Source of the DNA: Lachnospiraceae bacterium
Lineage (GTDB): Bacteria; Bacillota_A; Clostridia; Lachnospirales; Lachnospiraceae
Direction of reading: 5' to 3'
Assembly (NCBI GenBank): GCA_009774465.1
Contig: VSNT01000016.1
Coordinates: 1-44,371, forward strand
Length of the DNA stretch: 44,371 bases
The number at the start of each line of letters is the position of its first letter. Positions within the stretch are counted from its first letter, which is position 1. Of this stretch, positions 1-8,245 are shown one piece after another. The position numbers and the translations under genes are program-made. Below the pieces are notes generated by a model that ran no database searches, was not told where the DNA came from, and was given only the letters and a program-made list of their open reading frames with translations.

Positions 1-17
1 GTATGGAGGTATTTAAT

Positions 18-1226
18 ATGATTCCAAGACCACTTTATACTGAAAAAATTATATCATATATTGATGCTCCTTTTGTAAAGATTTTGACAGGAATACGACG
101 TTCCGGAAAATCTACGATACTAAAAATGTTAATGGAAGAACTGAAAAAAAGAGAAATTCCTGAAAAATGTATTTTAAGCTATCGTTATGACTCAATGGAA
201 TATGATGGAATGACTGCAAAACAAATGTATCTGGAATTAAAAGAACATCTCGTTTCAGACAGAAAAACTTATCTGTTTTTAGATGAAGTACAGGAAATCC
301 CTCATTGGGAAAAAACAGTTAATTCTCTAATGTCTGATTTCGATGTAGATATTTATGTAACCGGCTCCAATTCCAGAATGATGTCTTCAGAGCTCTCTAC
401 CTATTTGACCGGCCGGTATATTACATTCCAAATTTACACGTTATCTTTTGCTGAATATTTGGATTTTAAAAGTCATTACACAACGCTGAAAGAACCAAAA
501 CAGGAATTAATTGAATATCTCAAATCAGGCGGGTTTCCGGCAGTTCATCTAAAACACTACTCCCAAGATGAGATTTATACAATCGTAAAAGACATTTATA
601 ACTCTACTATTTTTTCAGATATTGTACGCCGAAATCAGATAAGAAAAACTGATCAATTAGAACGTGTAGTAAAGTTCGTCTTTAATAATGTAGGTAATAC
701 TTTTTCTGCAAAATCTATCTGCGATTATCTAAAATCTGAAAAAAGAGTCATTGACAACGAAACTGTTTACAATTACCTGGACAAATTGGAAAAAGCTTAT
801 ATTCTGCACCGGTGCCCCCGCTATGATATTCAGGGAAAAGAGCTTTTAAAAACACAGGAAAAATTTTATTTGGCCGATACCTCCCTTAGGTACAGCGTGC
901 TTGGTTACAATGAAAATTCAATTGCCTCCATGCTGGAAAATATAATATATTTAGAGTTGCGTCGGCGCGGATACACCATAAATATTGGTAAAACTCCAAA
1001 TGGTGAAATAGATTTTATTGCTATAAAACAAAATGATAAAATATATATACAGGCAACCTGGAAAATTCTTTCTCCCGAAACGCAAAAACGAGAATATGAC
1101 CGTCTGTTGGAAATTAAAGATAATTATCCAAAATATATTCTGCGGGCAGATGAATATACGGGGGGAAATTATGAGGGAATTAAATGTATGCATATTGCCG
1201 ATTTTTTATTGAGCAATGAATTTTAA
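18..1226 (+). CDS. DUF4143-family AAA ATPase
   Basis: Cytoplasmic P-loop ATPase of the AAA_14 plus DUF4143 architecture, a widespread prokaryotic family without an agreed role. The N-terminal half shows Walker A (GIRRSGKST, residues 25-33) and Walker B (YLFLDE, 85-90) with an arginine-rich segment typical of the family. The C-terminal half (about 200-360) has the DUF4143 pattern, ending in a restriction-nuclease-like stretch (GEIDFIA). I place the start at the ATG at 18, because GGAGG at 5-9 precedes it; the ATG at 3 contains that site and would have no room for its own. About 402 residues, the usual length. It converges on the flippase-like gene with only about 13 bases between stops. Confidence 0.85.
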   Translation: MIPRPLYTEKIISYIDAPFVKILTGIRRSGKSTILKMLMEELKKREIPEKCILSYRYDSMEYDGMTAKQMYLELKEHLVSDRKTYLFLDEVQEIPHWEKTVNSLMSDFDVDIYVTGSNSRMMSSELSTYLTGRYITFQIYTLSFAEYLDFKSHYTTLKEPKQELIEYLKSGGFPAVHLKHYSQDEIYTIVKDIYNSTIFSDIVRRNQIRKTDQLERVVKFVFNNVGNTFSAKSICDYLKSEKRVIDNETVYNYLDKLEKAYILHRCPRYDIQGKELLKTQEKFYLADTSLRYSVLGYNENSIASMLENIIYLELRRRGYTINIGKTPNGEIDFIAIKQNDKIYIQATWKILSPETQKREYDRLLEIKDNYPKYILRADEYTGGNYEGIKCMHIADFLLSNEF

Positions 1227-1239
1227 TAGATAGGTTTTT

Positions 1240-2265
1240 TCACACTATTTTCCGTCCAAACAATAGCGCTCCTCCAATTACTGCCGGACAAAGCCATGTT
1301 GCAAACCGAAAAAGCAGTATTGCAGGCACTGCCACATCATAATTTGTAAAACCGGTAAAAAACAAAAGAAATACAAATTCCAGAGCCACTGCTCCGGAAG
1401 GCGCAGGGATCACTCCTGCCAGCATAAATGATACCGCCATCAGGCAAATACTTTCACTTACCAGCAAATCTGTTTTTCCGTAAAGAAAACATGCCGGTAT
1501 GCTGTAAAATAACATAAGCTTTCCTGACTGCAAAAGCAAAAGGCAAAGGATTTTCTTTTTTTCACCAAGAATACTTTTTCCTGACCGGTTTAAAAGCATA
1601 ATCTGCTCTTTCCATTTACAAAAAACTTTTTCTTTAGAAGGCACTTTCAGGCAAAGCCAATCCATAAACTTTAAGGCTGCTGCCGCCAGTTTTGCAGATA
1701 ATGCAAGACATAAGAAAAGCGCAATTACTATTACCGTAATCAGGCAGCCTATGCCCATAAAGGCTTTGTACTCCGCACATAGAAATCTTGTTTTTTCTCT
1801 GCAGAAAAGACAAATAAATCCACCTAAACCAAACAGCATAACAGCAATTCTTTTTATTACATATTGAATCATTGTCAAAGTTGCAGCCTTTCCCGGTTCT
1901 ATTTCTTTTCGGGTTAAATAATGAATTTCCGCAAAGCCTGAACCGCTCCCCAATGTGGTTAGCCGATAAAACTCACAGACAAAAGCAACCCATATGCCAT
2001 AACCCGTTGCCGCATGGGGAATGACCATGCCCATCATACAGGCAATAGTCATTCCCTCAAGCAGATATCCTGATATTGCAAGGAGAATGCTGATGCAAAG
2101 TTCCTTTTTTGTAACTGATTTAATGCCTTCCCATATGCTCTGCAGAGAATCTCTGTAGCAAATTAATGAGATCAGTAATAAAATCAACAATACTCCTTTT
2201 ATCATCATTTTGCTGCTATAAGATTTTTCTTTATTTTCCTGCTTTTTTCGGCTTATAGTTTTCAT
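1240..2265 (-). CDS. lysylphosphatidylglycerol synthase/flippase-like membrane protein (UPF0104)
   Basis: Integral membrane protein of about 341 residues resembling the transmembrane flippase domain of MprF (UPF0104/YbhN-like), without the lysyl-transferase domain. Hydrophobic segments recur along the whole length (about eight), and the central part has the family-like EFYRLTTLGSGSGFAE segment. It could move or hold a lipid in the envelope; the substrate is unknown. The frame stays open to 2364, but this would overlap the radical SAM gene by 134 bases. The ATG at 2265 starts MKTISRKK, giving a 35-base overlap, and is more plausible, although its ribosome site is weak. Translation is probably coupled to the upstream radical SAM gene. 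Confidence 0.7.
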   Translation of the reverse strand: MKTISRKKQENKEKSYSSKMMIKGVLLILLLISLICYRDSLQSIWEGIKSVTKKELCISILLAISGYLLEGMTIACMMGMVIPHAATGYGIWVAFVCEFYRLTTLGSGSGFAEIHYLTRKEIEPGKAATLTMIQYVIKRIAVMLFGLGGFICLFCREKTRFLCAEYKAFMGIGCLITVIVIALFLCLALSAKLAAAALKFMDWLCLKVPSKEKVFCKWKEQIMLLNRSGKSILGEKKKILCLLLLQSGKLMLFYSIPACFLYGKTDLLVSESICLMAVSFMLAGVIPAPSGAVALEFVFLLFFTGFTNYDVAVPAILLFRFATWLCPAVIGGALLFGRKIV

Positions 2266-3640
2266 AACTGCTCTTTCTATGGGGTTCCTCCTGCCACATT
2301 TTATCTGCCACTGCCGCCCAGCTTTCCGCATATTCATGGCACTTTCCGCACAAATGTTCCACACACTCAGGCGACTGTAAATCAGTAGATTTCGCTCCCG
2401 TTTCCTTCACCATACGCTCTAAAATTTCCGGATTTTCCAGCATTGGACAGGGACGGAGATGATTTTCATTAAAAGGCTGGTTATCCCGATAAGCCATAAA
2501 TAGAGGCTGTTTTAATATTTCAAGCAAAGAATGAGTTCTGATATTTGCACCGGAATAATGAATAAATACGCAAGGCTCCGCGTCTCCGTTTGCATTAATA
2601 TGAAAATAATTTCTTCCTCCCGCAATACAGCCTCCTACAAATTCACCGTCATTCTGGAAATCCATTGTAAACAGGCCTTTACCGGTAGTCATGTTTCGAA
2701 TATCTCTTACTCTCTGCTTTATGTATACTCTCTGTTCCATTGTCGGCAAAAGTTCCATAGCCGCATCATTTCCTACAGGCATATAATGGAAATACAATGC
2801 ATAGCGGCACCCCTTTTCTATAATTAATTCCACAAACTCATCACTTGTAACCGCCTCAATATTTTTAGAAGTGTAGCAAATGGAAGTTCCAAAAATCAAA
2901 CCGTTTTCTTTCAACAGTTCCATAGCGTGCATTACCTTTCCATACACACCGCTTCCCCTGCGCAGATCGTTCACTGCTTCAAACCCTTCAAGACTGATTG
3001 CCAGATACAGATTTCCAACCCGCTTCATTTCTTTGCAAAAATCATTATCCACAAGCGTTCCATTGGTGTATGCCAAAAACGCACAGTCGTTATGCTTTTC
3101 GCACAGCTTAATAATATCTGCCTTTCTTACCAGCGGTTCCCCACCAGTAAACATATAAAAATAAATTCCCAGCTCTTTCCCCTGACTGATCACATGGTCC
3201 ATTTCATCAAAGGTTAAATTCAGACGGTTTCCATACTCTGCCGCCCAGCATCCGGTACAATGCAGATTACATGCACTGGTGGGATCCATTAAAATGAGCC
3301 AGGGTACATTGCATTGATGCACTTCACGCATTTTTCTTATGGTTTTTGTTCCATGAAAGAATGCTTCAAACCCCAGATTCAGTGCAGTCGTCTTTAATAC
3401 ATGAGGATCAACTTCCGTTAAAATTCTGTTAATATACCTGTTTAATGTTCCATCCTTATCACAGATCATTTCCTTTGCCTTTTCATAATCCACATCCAGC
3501 TTCTCACCACTCATATATTTCTGTACCAGATCCATAAGTTTACTTACTTCTTTTTCCCAATCATGATCTGCGTTTTTCAGTGCAATGTCAATTGCTTTTC
3601 CAAAGGCTGCTCTTCCCGCCTTATGTGTCATCTCACTCAT
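2231..3640 (-). CDS. radical SAM protein with Cys-rich C-terminal (SPASM-like) region
   Basis: Radical S-adenosylmethionine enzyme of about 469 residues. The cluster motif CNLHCTGC (C124, C128, C131) is followed by the SAM-binding FTGGEP segment. The C-terminal part holds many cysteines (GGCIAGGR, EPCVF, RPCPML, ECVEHLCGKCHE), as in SPASM or twitch domains carrying extra iron-sulfur clusters. An N-terminal region of about 110 residues precedes the barrel. The same family occurs widely in Bacillota without a firm role. Its neighbours are a DUF308 membrane protein, a flippase-like protein and a TetR regulator, so a membrane-lipid substrate is possible, but that is inference. A GTG at 3649 is an alternative start; the ATG at 3640 has AAGGTGA upstream. 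Confidence 0.85.
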   Translation of the reverse strand: MSEMTHKAGRAAFGKAIDIALKNADHDWEKEVSKLMDLVQKYMSGEKLDVDYEKAKEMICDKDGTLNRYINRILTEVDPHVLKTTALNLGFEAFFHGTKTIRKMREVHQCNVPWLILMDPTSACNLHCTGCWAAEYGNRLNLTFDEMDHVISQGKELGIYFYMFTGGEPLVRKADIIKLCEKHNDCAFLAYTNGTLVDNDFCKEMKRVGNLYLAISLEGFEAVNDLRRGSGVYGKVMHAMELLKENGLIFGTSICYTSKNIEAVTSDEFVELIIEKGCRYALYFHYMPVGNDAAMELLPTMEQRVYIKQRVRDIRNMTTGKGLFTMDFQNDGEFVGGCIAGGRNYFHINANGDAEPCVFIHYSGANIRTHSLLEILKQPLFMAYRDNQPFNENHLRPCPMLENPEILERMVKETGAKSTDLQSPECVEHLCGKCHEYAESWAAVADKMWQEEPHRKSSYENYKPKKAGK

Positions 3641-3693
3641 TCTTTTCACCTTATCCTTTCTGTAATGTGTAACTTAAACATTTTTTTCCAACG

Positions 3694-4272
3694 CTATACG
3701 ATCTGTTCAATATGATCCGGCTGTTGATGGTCTATGATTCTGACTGCAACCAGCACTGTAATTAAATTTAAAATTCCTTCCGCCAAAAGGCAGATCCCAA
3801 ATAAAATAACCAAAATACCTGCGCTTTCAGATGGCCGGATGACCAGAACACAACCGATTGCACCTGTTGCCACCGCACTGACCAGAATTGTCCACCATTG
3901 CTTTATTCCAAAAACCTTAGCATCCAAAGCAATTTGAATTTTTAATAATCCATCAGCCAGCGCATAAATTCCCAATATAATGCTGATAAAAATCATAATG
4001 TTTTTTACCTTTAAAATTGTAATCATGCCAAGTACGATTAACAAAATTCCAAAGGCCAAATCATATTGAAATGCCAGCCGGAATAAATCCTTGGAAAAAT
4101 AGCCGATTATTTTTACAATGCCAAACAATATCAGCAATACTCCAAAAACTGTTGCAATTAAAGTGACTGAAAAATCCGGAATTGTTATCAGCATAATTCC
4201 AAGCAGACAAAACACTAAAGACATAATAATATATCCTGTTTTGGCAGTTTTCATTAATTTTACGGAACGCAT
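3694..4272 (-). CDS. DUF308 (HdeD-like) membrane protein
   Basis: Membrane protein of 192 residues built from three pairs of hydrophobic helices, each with the short glycine-rich pattern of DUF308/HdeD (LFGIVKIIGYF, LADGLLKI, LLAEGILNLI). HdeD in enterobacteria is linked to acid resistance; in Bacillota the role is not known. The start has GAGGTGAT 4 bases upstream. The stop is 53 bases from the radical SAM start, with no terminator between, so the two are probably co-transcribed. Upstream lies a promoter-like region with repeated CAGACATTT sequences that may bind the TetR protein encoded next. Confidence 0.85.
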   Translation of the reverse strand: MRSVKLMKTAKTGYIIMSLVFCLLGIMLITIPDFSVTLIATVFGVLLILFGIVKIIGYFSKDLFRLAFQYDLAFGILLIVLGMITILKVKNIMIFISIILGIYALADGLLKIQIALDAKVFGIKQWWTILVSAVATGAIGCVLVIRPSESAGILVILFGICLLAEGILNLITVLVAVRIIDHQQPDHIEQIV

Positions 4273-4333
4273 CTTATCACCTCTTTTTGTTTTCTTGTGA
4301 GTATAAAATATCAGATAAGAGGTAAATCTAAAA

Positions 4334-4385
4334 CAGACATTTGACGCGTTATGTCGTAAAATCAGACATTTTAGAAAAAATGTCT
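4334..4385 (-). promoter_or_regulatory. candidate operator region upstream of the DUF308-radical SAM operon
   Basis: CAGACATTT occurs twice (from 4334 and from 4363), 29 bases apart, about three helical turns. Each copy has an inverted partner: GACAT 4336-4340 with ATGTC 4351-4355, and AGACATTTT 4364-4372 with AAAATGTCT 4377-4385 (perfect 9-base arms). The site is 60-110 bases before the DUF308 start and downstream of the TetR gene. A TetR operator is an inference. Confidence 0.4.
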
Positions 4386-4423
4386 AACAGCAAATATCAT
4401 AGTTCACAGACAATTTACATAAT

Positions 4424-4495
4424 CGAGTAGGGAAGATTTCCCTACTCGCGCGCCGGGCGTCCGTCAGCTTGCTGACATATTTCATTTGGACGCCC
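4424..4495. repeat. structured palindromic element, possibly a dispersed repeat
   Basis: Two adjacent hairpins are visible. Arms 4424-4434 and 4438-4448 form a perfect 11-base stem (CGAGTAGGGAA) with a 3-base loop. Then GGGCGTCC at 4455-4462 pairs with GGACGCCC at 4488-4495, enclosing a nested GTCAGC/GCTGAC hairpin at 4463-4476. It is much more GC-rich than its surroundings and lies between the tetR terminator and the next promoter. I recall similar palindromic units scattered in Lachnospiraceae genomes, but could not check copy number. Confidence 0.6.
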
Positions 4496-4504
4496 GTGTG
4501 CATT

Positions 4505-4532
4505 AAAAAAGCAGCCCACTTTTGCGGACTGC
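4505..4532 (-). terminator. intrinsic terminator of the TetR gene
   Basis: On the minus strand GCAGTCC and GGGCTGC form a 7-base stem (one G-U pair) with an 8-base loop, followed directly by six T. It lies 17 bases past the TetR stop and separates this gene from the downstream operon. Confidence 0.75.
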
Positions 4533-4549
4533 TTTGACAGTAAATTTTA

Positions 4550-5125
4550 TTATCTCTCTTTATTTTTTTCATCACAAATGCTTCTGCGTATCATTTCTTC
4601 CAGCATTCCCTTTTTCAGCTGCCCCATTCTGCAGAAAATTGCCTGAATATCATCCTTCATTCCTCCACTTAGCCAGTCAACTATCGCTCCAAAGCAAATC
4701 CATTTATAATACCGGATAATAATTCCCTTATCCCTTTTTCCTATGAGACGGTCTGAAAATGCAGTATTTATATATGTTTCCACCACATGTTCACATACGC
4801 GCCATAAATATCGCTCATACAAATCTCTGCTGGATGAATTATAAAGATGAAGAGCTGCGCGTTTATTTTTAAGTGCAAAGGAAATGGCGGCATCCAGTCC
4901 CTCTTCAAGGGAATCGACTGTTGGATGGCGCTTAATAATTTCATTTGCATCTTCAAAAATAATCTCCTCTATCATAGAAGGCAGATCCTGATAGTGATAG
5001 TAAAAAGAATTGCGGTTAATTCCACAATCTTCAACAATGTCCTTCACTGTTATCTGAGCGATAGGTTTTTCATTTAATAGCTTTATGAAAGAATTTCTGA
5101 TCGCCTGCTTGGTAAATCCCGGCAA
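4550..5125 (-). CDS. TetR/AcrR-family regulator
   Basis: DNA-binding repressor of about 191 residues. The N-terminal helix-turn-helix reads ITVKDIVEDCGINRNSFYYHY, the standard TetR recognition segment. The C-terminal ligand/dimer part resembles the DhaS-like TetR group (IIRYYKWICFGAIVDWLSGG). Start choice: a TTG at 5125 has AGGAGG at 5135-5140, 9 bases away, and begins PGFTKQAIRNSF, typical for this group. An ATG at 5167 would add 14 residues but lacks a ribosome site, so it is less likely though not excluded. It probably regulates the DUF308-radical SAM-flippase operon directly downstream and perhaps itself. It has its own terminator. Confidence 0.85.
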   Translation of the reverse strand: MPGFTKQAIRNSFIKLLNEKPIAQITVKDIVEDCGINRNSFYYHYQDLPSMIEEIIFEDANEIIKRHPTVDSLEEGLDAAISFALKNKRAALHLYNSSSRDLYERYLWRVCEHVVETYINTAFSDRLIGKRDKGIIIRYYKWICFGAIVDWLSGGMKDDIQAIFCRMGQLKKGMLEEMIRRSICDEKNKER

Positions 5126-5299
5126 TGCTCCATACCTCCTGTCTCCTTCTTGAAACATATCATCCATTTCGATTTTAATTTTATCATAGATTTACAAAAA
5201 ATATCGATATAAAAATAAATATATATGCAATCAATTTAGAAATAGAGGATTATTATGACAGAATTGTGAACAACCAGTTTACGCTTTACACAGCAGTAT

Positions 5300-6616
5300 T
5301 CATGTTTTTGTTTGCGGAATATTTAAAATTAATCGGAAAATAAATACTCCATTGTCGTTTTGAAAATCGTACTCTCCTTCATATTTTTCAGCTGTCTTGA
5401 TTATGCTTAACACTCCAATGCCTCCTGTGGTTTCTGACTTTGGCTGTCCGTTTTGAATTTCTACCTCTGCTTTGCAGGTATTGCTGCAATAAATAACCAA
5501 TTTATTTTTCTTTTTTCTAAGCATAATATGGATAACGCATTCCTTATCTTTCATCTGTTTTTTTACCTCTATACATCCATAAATGGCATTTTCATATGCA
5601 TTGGCCAATATGGTGATCAGATCAATGTCAGGTATCGTCAGATTTTTTCCAAGTTCCACATCCAATGTAACTTTTATCTGCTCCTTTCTTGCCATTCTGG
5701 TATATGCGGAAAGGACATTATTGACAGCAGTATTACCGCATATGACTTCTGTCATATTTTCTTCAATTTCCCGGTTATATTCCTCCAAATACTGCAACAG
5801 TTCCTTATTTTGTTCCCTGCGGGCATACTCTGCTATTACTATATTATGGTGTCTGGCATCATGTCTGATTCTTCTGCCGGATTCTACTGATTCTTCCAAA
5901 AGCTCCATATTTCTTTCAAGCAGTCTCTGATTCATCTCCATTAACTGATTTTCTCTTTGATACTCTTTTTCCTTCCCCATATGCAGATAAAGTCTGAAAA
6001 CTAGAAGCTGCAAAGCACCGGTCAGAAAAAAGTTCATAAAAATCTGAAAAATCCGGTAAGGCGTATGTTCTTTGATATTAGGGTTTAAAATAAATCCAAT
6101 TCCAAAAAGTATACTGATAATCATTACAGTAACACTGAATCTGTCCAACTCCTCTTCCACATAATAACCAAACTCCTGAATAGTAGTTTTTATTTTTTTA
6201 TCAATAAAATATGCCATAAGCAAAATCAGTACAATTCGTGCAATAATATCCGCCCACACATTCCGGTGAAAGAAAATCACAGAAATTTCAATTCCGCCAA
6301 TAAGGAAAAATGCCAGCAGATAAAAAGTAAGCGCCAGCTTGTAAATAGACAGATAAATCGAATCACTGTTTATAAATATAGATAAAACTGCAAAACATAT
6401 ATACATGAAAAAAGCCACCATTTTTGTACAGCTTTCCTGATCAATCACATACCAGATACATGCAGATAAAAGCAAAACAATGCTGAAACATCCATAAATA
6501 ATTATGGTCTTTTTTCTATTAAACCGCGGTTTGCTCATAAGCAGAAATAATATAATAACTCCAGCAAGGCTTATTGCAAACCGAATTAATGCTATAACTA
6601 CGGAACCACCCAACAT
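5300..6616 (-). CDS. GHKL-family sensor histidine kinase (AgrC-like)
   Basis: Membrane histidine kinase of 438 residues. The first 200 residues contain about six membrane segments, as in AgrC-type peptide sensors. A coiled-coil stretch (KEKEYQRENQLMEMNQRLLE) leads to the phospho-acceptor box RRIRHDARHH. The ATPase domain has the N-box NAYENAI and G-box GGIGVLSI. Ribosome site GGAGG lies 10 bases before the ATG. AgrC-like kinases normally pair with a LytTR response regulator, but none is encoded beside it; the neighbours are a cyclic-nucleotide-binding protein and an ABC transporter on the same strand 36-37 bases upstream. It is the last gene of this cassette. Confidence 0.88.
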   Translation of the reverse strand: MLGGSVVIALIRFAISLAGVIILFLLMSKPRFNRKKTIIIYGCFSIVLLLSACIWYVIDQESCTKMVAFFMYICFAVLSIFINSDSIYLSIYKLALTFYLLAFFLIGGIEISVIFFHRNVWADIIARIVLILLMAYFIDKKIKTTIQEFGYYVEEELDRFSVTVMIISILFGIGFILNPNIKEHTPYRIFQIFMNFFLTGALQLLVFRLYLHMGKEKEYQRENQLMEMNQRLLERNMELLEESVESGRRIRHDARHHNIVIAEYARREQNKELLQYLEEYNREIEENMTEVICGNTAVNNVLSAYTRMARKEQIKVTLDVELGKNLTIPDIDLITILANAYENAIYGCIEVKKQMKDKECVIHIMLRKKKNKLVIYCSNTCKAEVEIQNGQPKSETTGGIGVLSIIKTAEKYEGEYDFQNDNGVFIFRLILNIPQTKT

Positions 6617-6652
6617 GTTTTACATTCCTCCAAACATTTACATTTGCTGTTT

Positions 6653-7114
6653 TTACCCCAAAATATTCAGCCCGCTTATACTATACTGCATAATCTTCTT
6701 TTTCAGCTCTTCGGTTCTCTTTTTATTTACATCCTGCTTCTCATAAATATCGTCCAGCAAAAGACCGATATTTTTTTGCATTAGTGTATAAGTGTGCATC
6801 ATATTCTGCATGATATCAATTGCATTTCTGGGATTATTTCTGATAAACTCCTCAAGAGTATCCTTTGTAATCCGCATTACAAGAACTTCATCATAGGCAA
6901 CCACCGTATAAATGCTTGGCTGAAAAGAAAGCACATGGATTTCTCCAAAGCATTTGGATTTTGAATAAATTCCCAGCAAATGCTCGTCTTTTTCTCCATA
7001 CCGCATGAATACTGCCACAGATCCGGATAATATTTTATACATTTCATGATAAGTTACACCTTCGCGCATAATAACCTCATCTGCATGGAATGTCTGCATT
7101 TTCGAATTATCCAT
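6653..7114 (-). CDS. cyclic-nucleotide-binding domain protein without DNA-binding domain
   Basis: Protein of 153 residues with a single Crp-type cupin fold: FHADEVIMREG at the start, the GSVAVFM strand, and a phosphate-cassette-like turn (KSKCFGEIHVLS). In canonical cassettes the GE is followed by R and A that bind the phosphate; here the segment reads GEIHVLSFQPSIYTVVA, so nucleotide binding is uncertain. A helical tail of about 45 residues follows in place of the usual winged helix, so it is not a transcription factor of the Crp type. It sits 30 bases downstream of the ATPase gene and 36 upstream of the kinase, which suggests a sensory adaptor role; that is inference. Confidence 0.8.
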   Translation of the reverse strand: MDNSKMQTFHADEVIMREGVTYHEMYKILSGSVAVFMRYGEKDEHLLGIYSKSKCFGEIHVLSFQPSIYTVVAYDEVLVMRITKDTLEEFIRNNPRNAIDIMQNMMHTYTLMQKNIGLLLDDIYEKQDVNKKRTEELKKKIMQYSISGLNILG

Positions 7115-7144
7115 TTTCTTTCATTCCCCACTTTCCACATGAAT

Positions 7145-8245
7145 TTACAAATTTATTGCAAAATGGTTCCTTCCATCCACAAAGCTGTGTTCCATCCCTC
7201 TGGTCATTCCTTTTATCATTTTAAGAGACAAATCCTCTTCACTGTCAAAGGGATGCAGCGCAGCGCCACCATAAGTAAACCGCATTTGTACCAGGTTTTC
7301 CCTCTCGCTGTATTCCACGTCCAACGAAGTGTCAAAACCAGAAGCCGCTTCCTGCATTGGAAGAAGTTTTTGCATCAGCACCTCCTCAACCACTAACTGC
7401 ATAGTATAAATCTGCCTTTGAGAAAGCTGCTGCTTTCTGCCAAACTCCTCAATCCTGGTCATAAAAGCAGGAAAATCAAAGCTCCTTGTAAGATTGTCCA
7501 CATGCAGAATTTTAAGCTGATGAATAAATACCCGGGTTCTTTCCCTTTTTGGATGCTCAAAAATCTGCTCCGGAGTTCCATCCTCATATATTTCACCCTG
7601 ATCCATGTAAAAGACTCTTGTAGATACGTCCTTTGCAAACTTCATTTCATGAGTAACAATCATCATTGTCATTCCCTGCCCGGCGAGTCCTCTGATAACG
7701 GAAAGAACTTCTCCCACCATTGTGGGATCAAGCGCTGACGTAGGTTCGTCAAACAAAATGATTTCCGGCTCCATTGCAACTGTTCTGGCAATTGCTGCAC
7801 GCTGTTTTTGTCCGCCGGAGAGTTCATCCGGATAAGAAAGCGCTTTATCCAAAAGCCCTATGGTTTTTAACAGTTCCATACCCCTGTCGTAGGATTCCTG
7901 CCGTCCTCTGCCAAGTAAATCAATCTGTCCCATCATGATATTTTCAATAATCGTCTTATGGGCAAATAAATTAAAGGATTGAAATACCATGCCCATTTTT
8001 TGTCTGACCAGATTTACTTTACACTTTTTATCCGTAATAACTACGCCATCTACTATGATCTCGCCTTTGGTGGGAGTTTCCAAAAGATTGATGCAGCGCA
8101 GCAAAGTCGATTTACCGGTTCCGGATGGCCCTATTATGGAAATTACCTCTCCCTTTTTTATTTCAACGCTCACATCCTTAAGAGGCGTTACGCCGGGGTA
8201 TTCTTTACATAAATGCCGGATTGTAATTATATTATTATCTGTCAT
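7145..8245 (-). CDS. polar amino-acid-type ABC ATPase fused to an RsbW-like domain
   Basis: ATPase component of an uptake transporter, 366 residues instead of the usual 240-250. Residues 1-240 are a complete GlnQ/ArtP-type ATPase: Walker A GPSGTGKST (39-47), signature LSGGQKQR (142-149), Walker B IILFDEP and the switch His in VTHE. Residues about 250-366 are extra and follow the pattern of anti-sigma kinases of the SpoIIAB/RsbW type: a helix QLVVEEVLMQKL where the N-box would be, strand-turn HPFDSEEDLSLKMIKGM, and a final GRNHFAINL. The N-box Asn is missing, so ATP binding by the tail is doubtful. Start ATG overlaps the upstream stop by 4 bases, so the two are translationally coupled. Confidence 0.9.
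   Translation of the reverse strand: MTDNNIITIRHLCKEYPGVTPLKDVSVEIKKGEVISIIGPSGTGKSTLLRCINLLETPTKGEIIVDGVVITDKKCKVNLVRQKMGMVFQSFNLFAHKTIIENIMMGQIDLLGRGRQESYDRGMELLKTIGLLDKALSYPDELSGGQKQRAAIARTVAMEPEIILFDEPTSALDPTMVGEVLSVIRGLAGQGMTMMIVTHEMKFAKDVSTRVFYMDQGEIYEDGTPEQIFEHPKRERTRVFIHQLKILHVDNLTRSFDFPAFMTRIEEFGRKQQLSQRQIYTMQLVVEEVLMQKLLPMQEAASGFDTSLDVEYSERENLVQMRFTYGGAALHPFDSEEDLSLKMIKGMTRGMEHSFVDGRNHFAINL

Noticed and set aside
2880..3217. Plus-strand open frames opposite the radical SAM gene
   Set aside because: Shadows of a well-supported minus-strand gene; no ribosome site or domain.
4384..4575. Minus-strand open frame of 63 codons over the double hairpin
   Set aside because: It spans a terminator and two strong palindromes, as a repeat shadow would.
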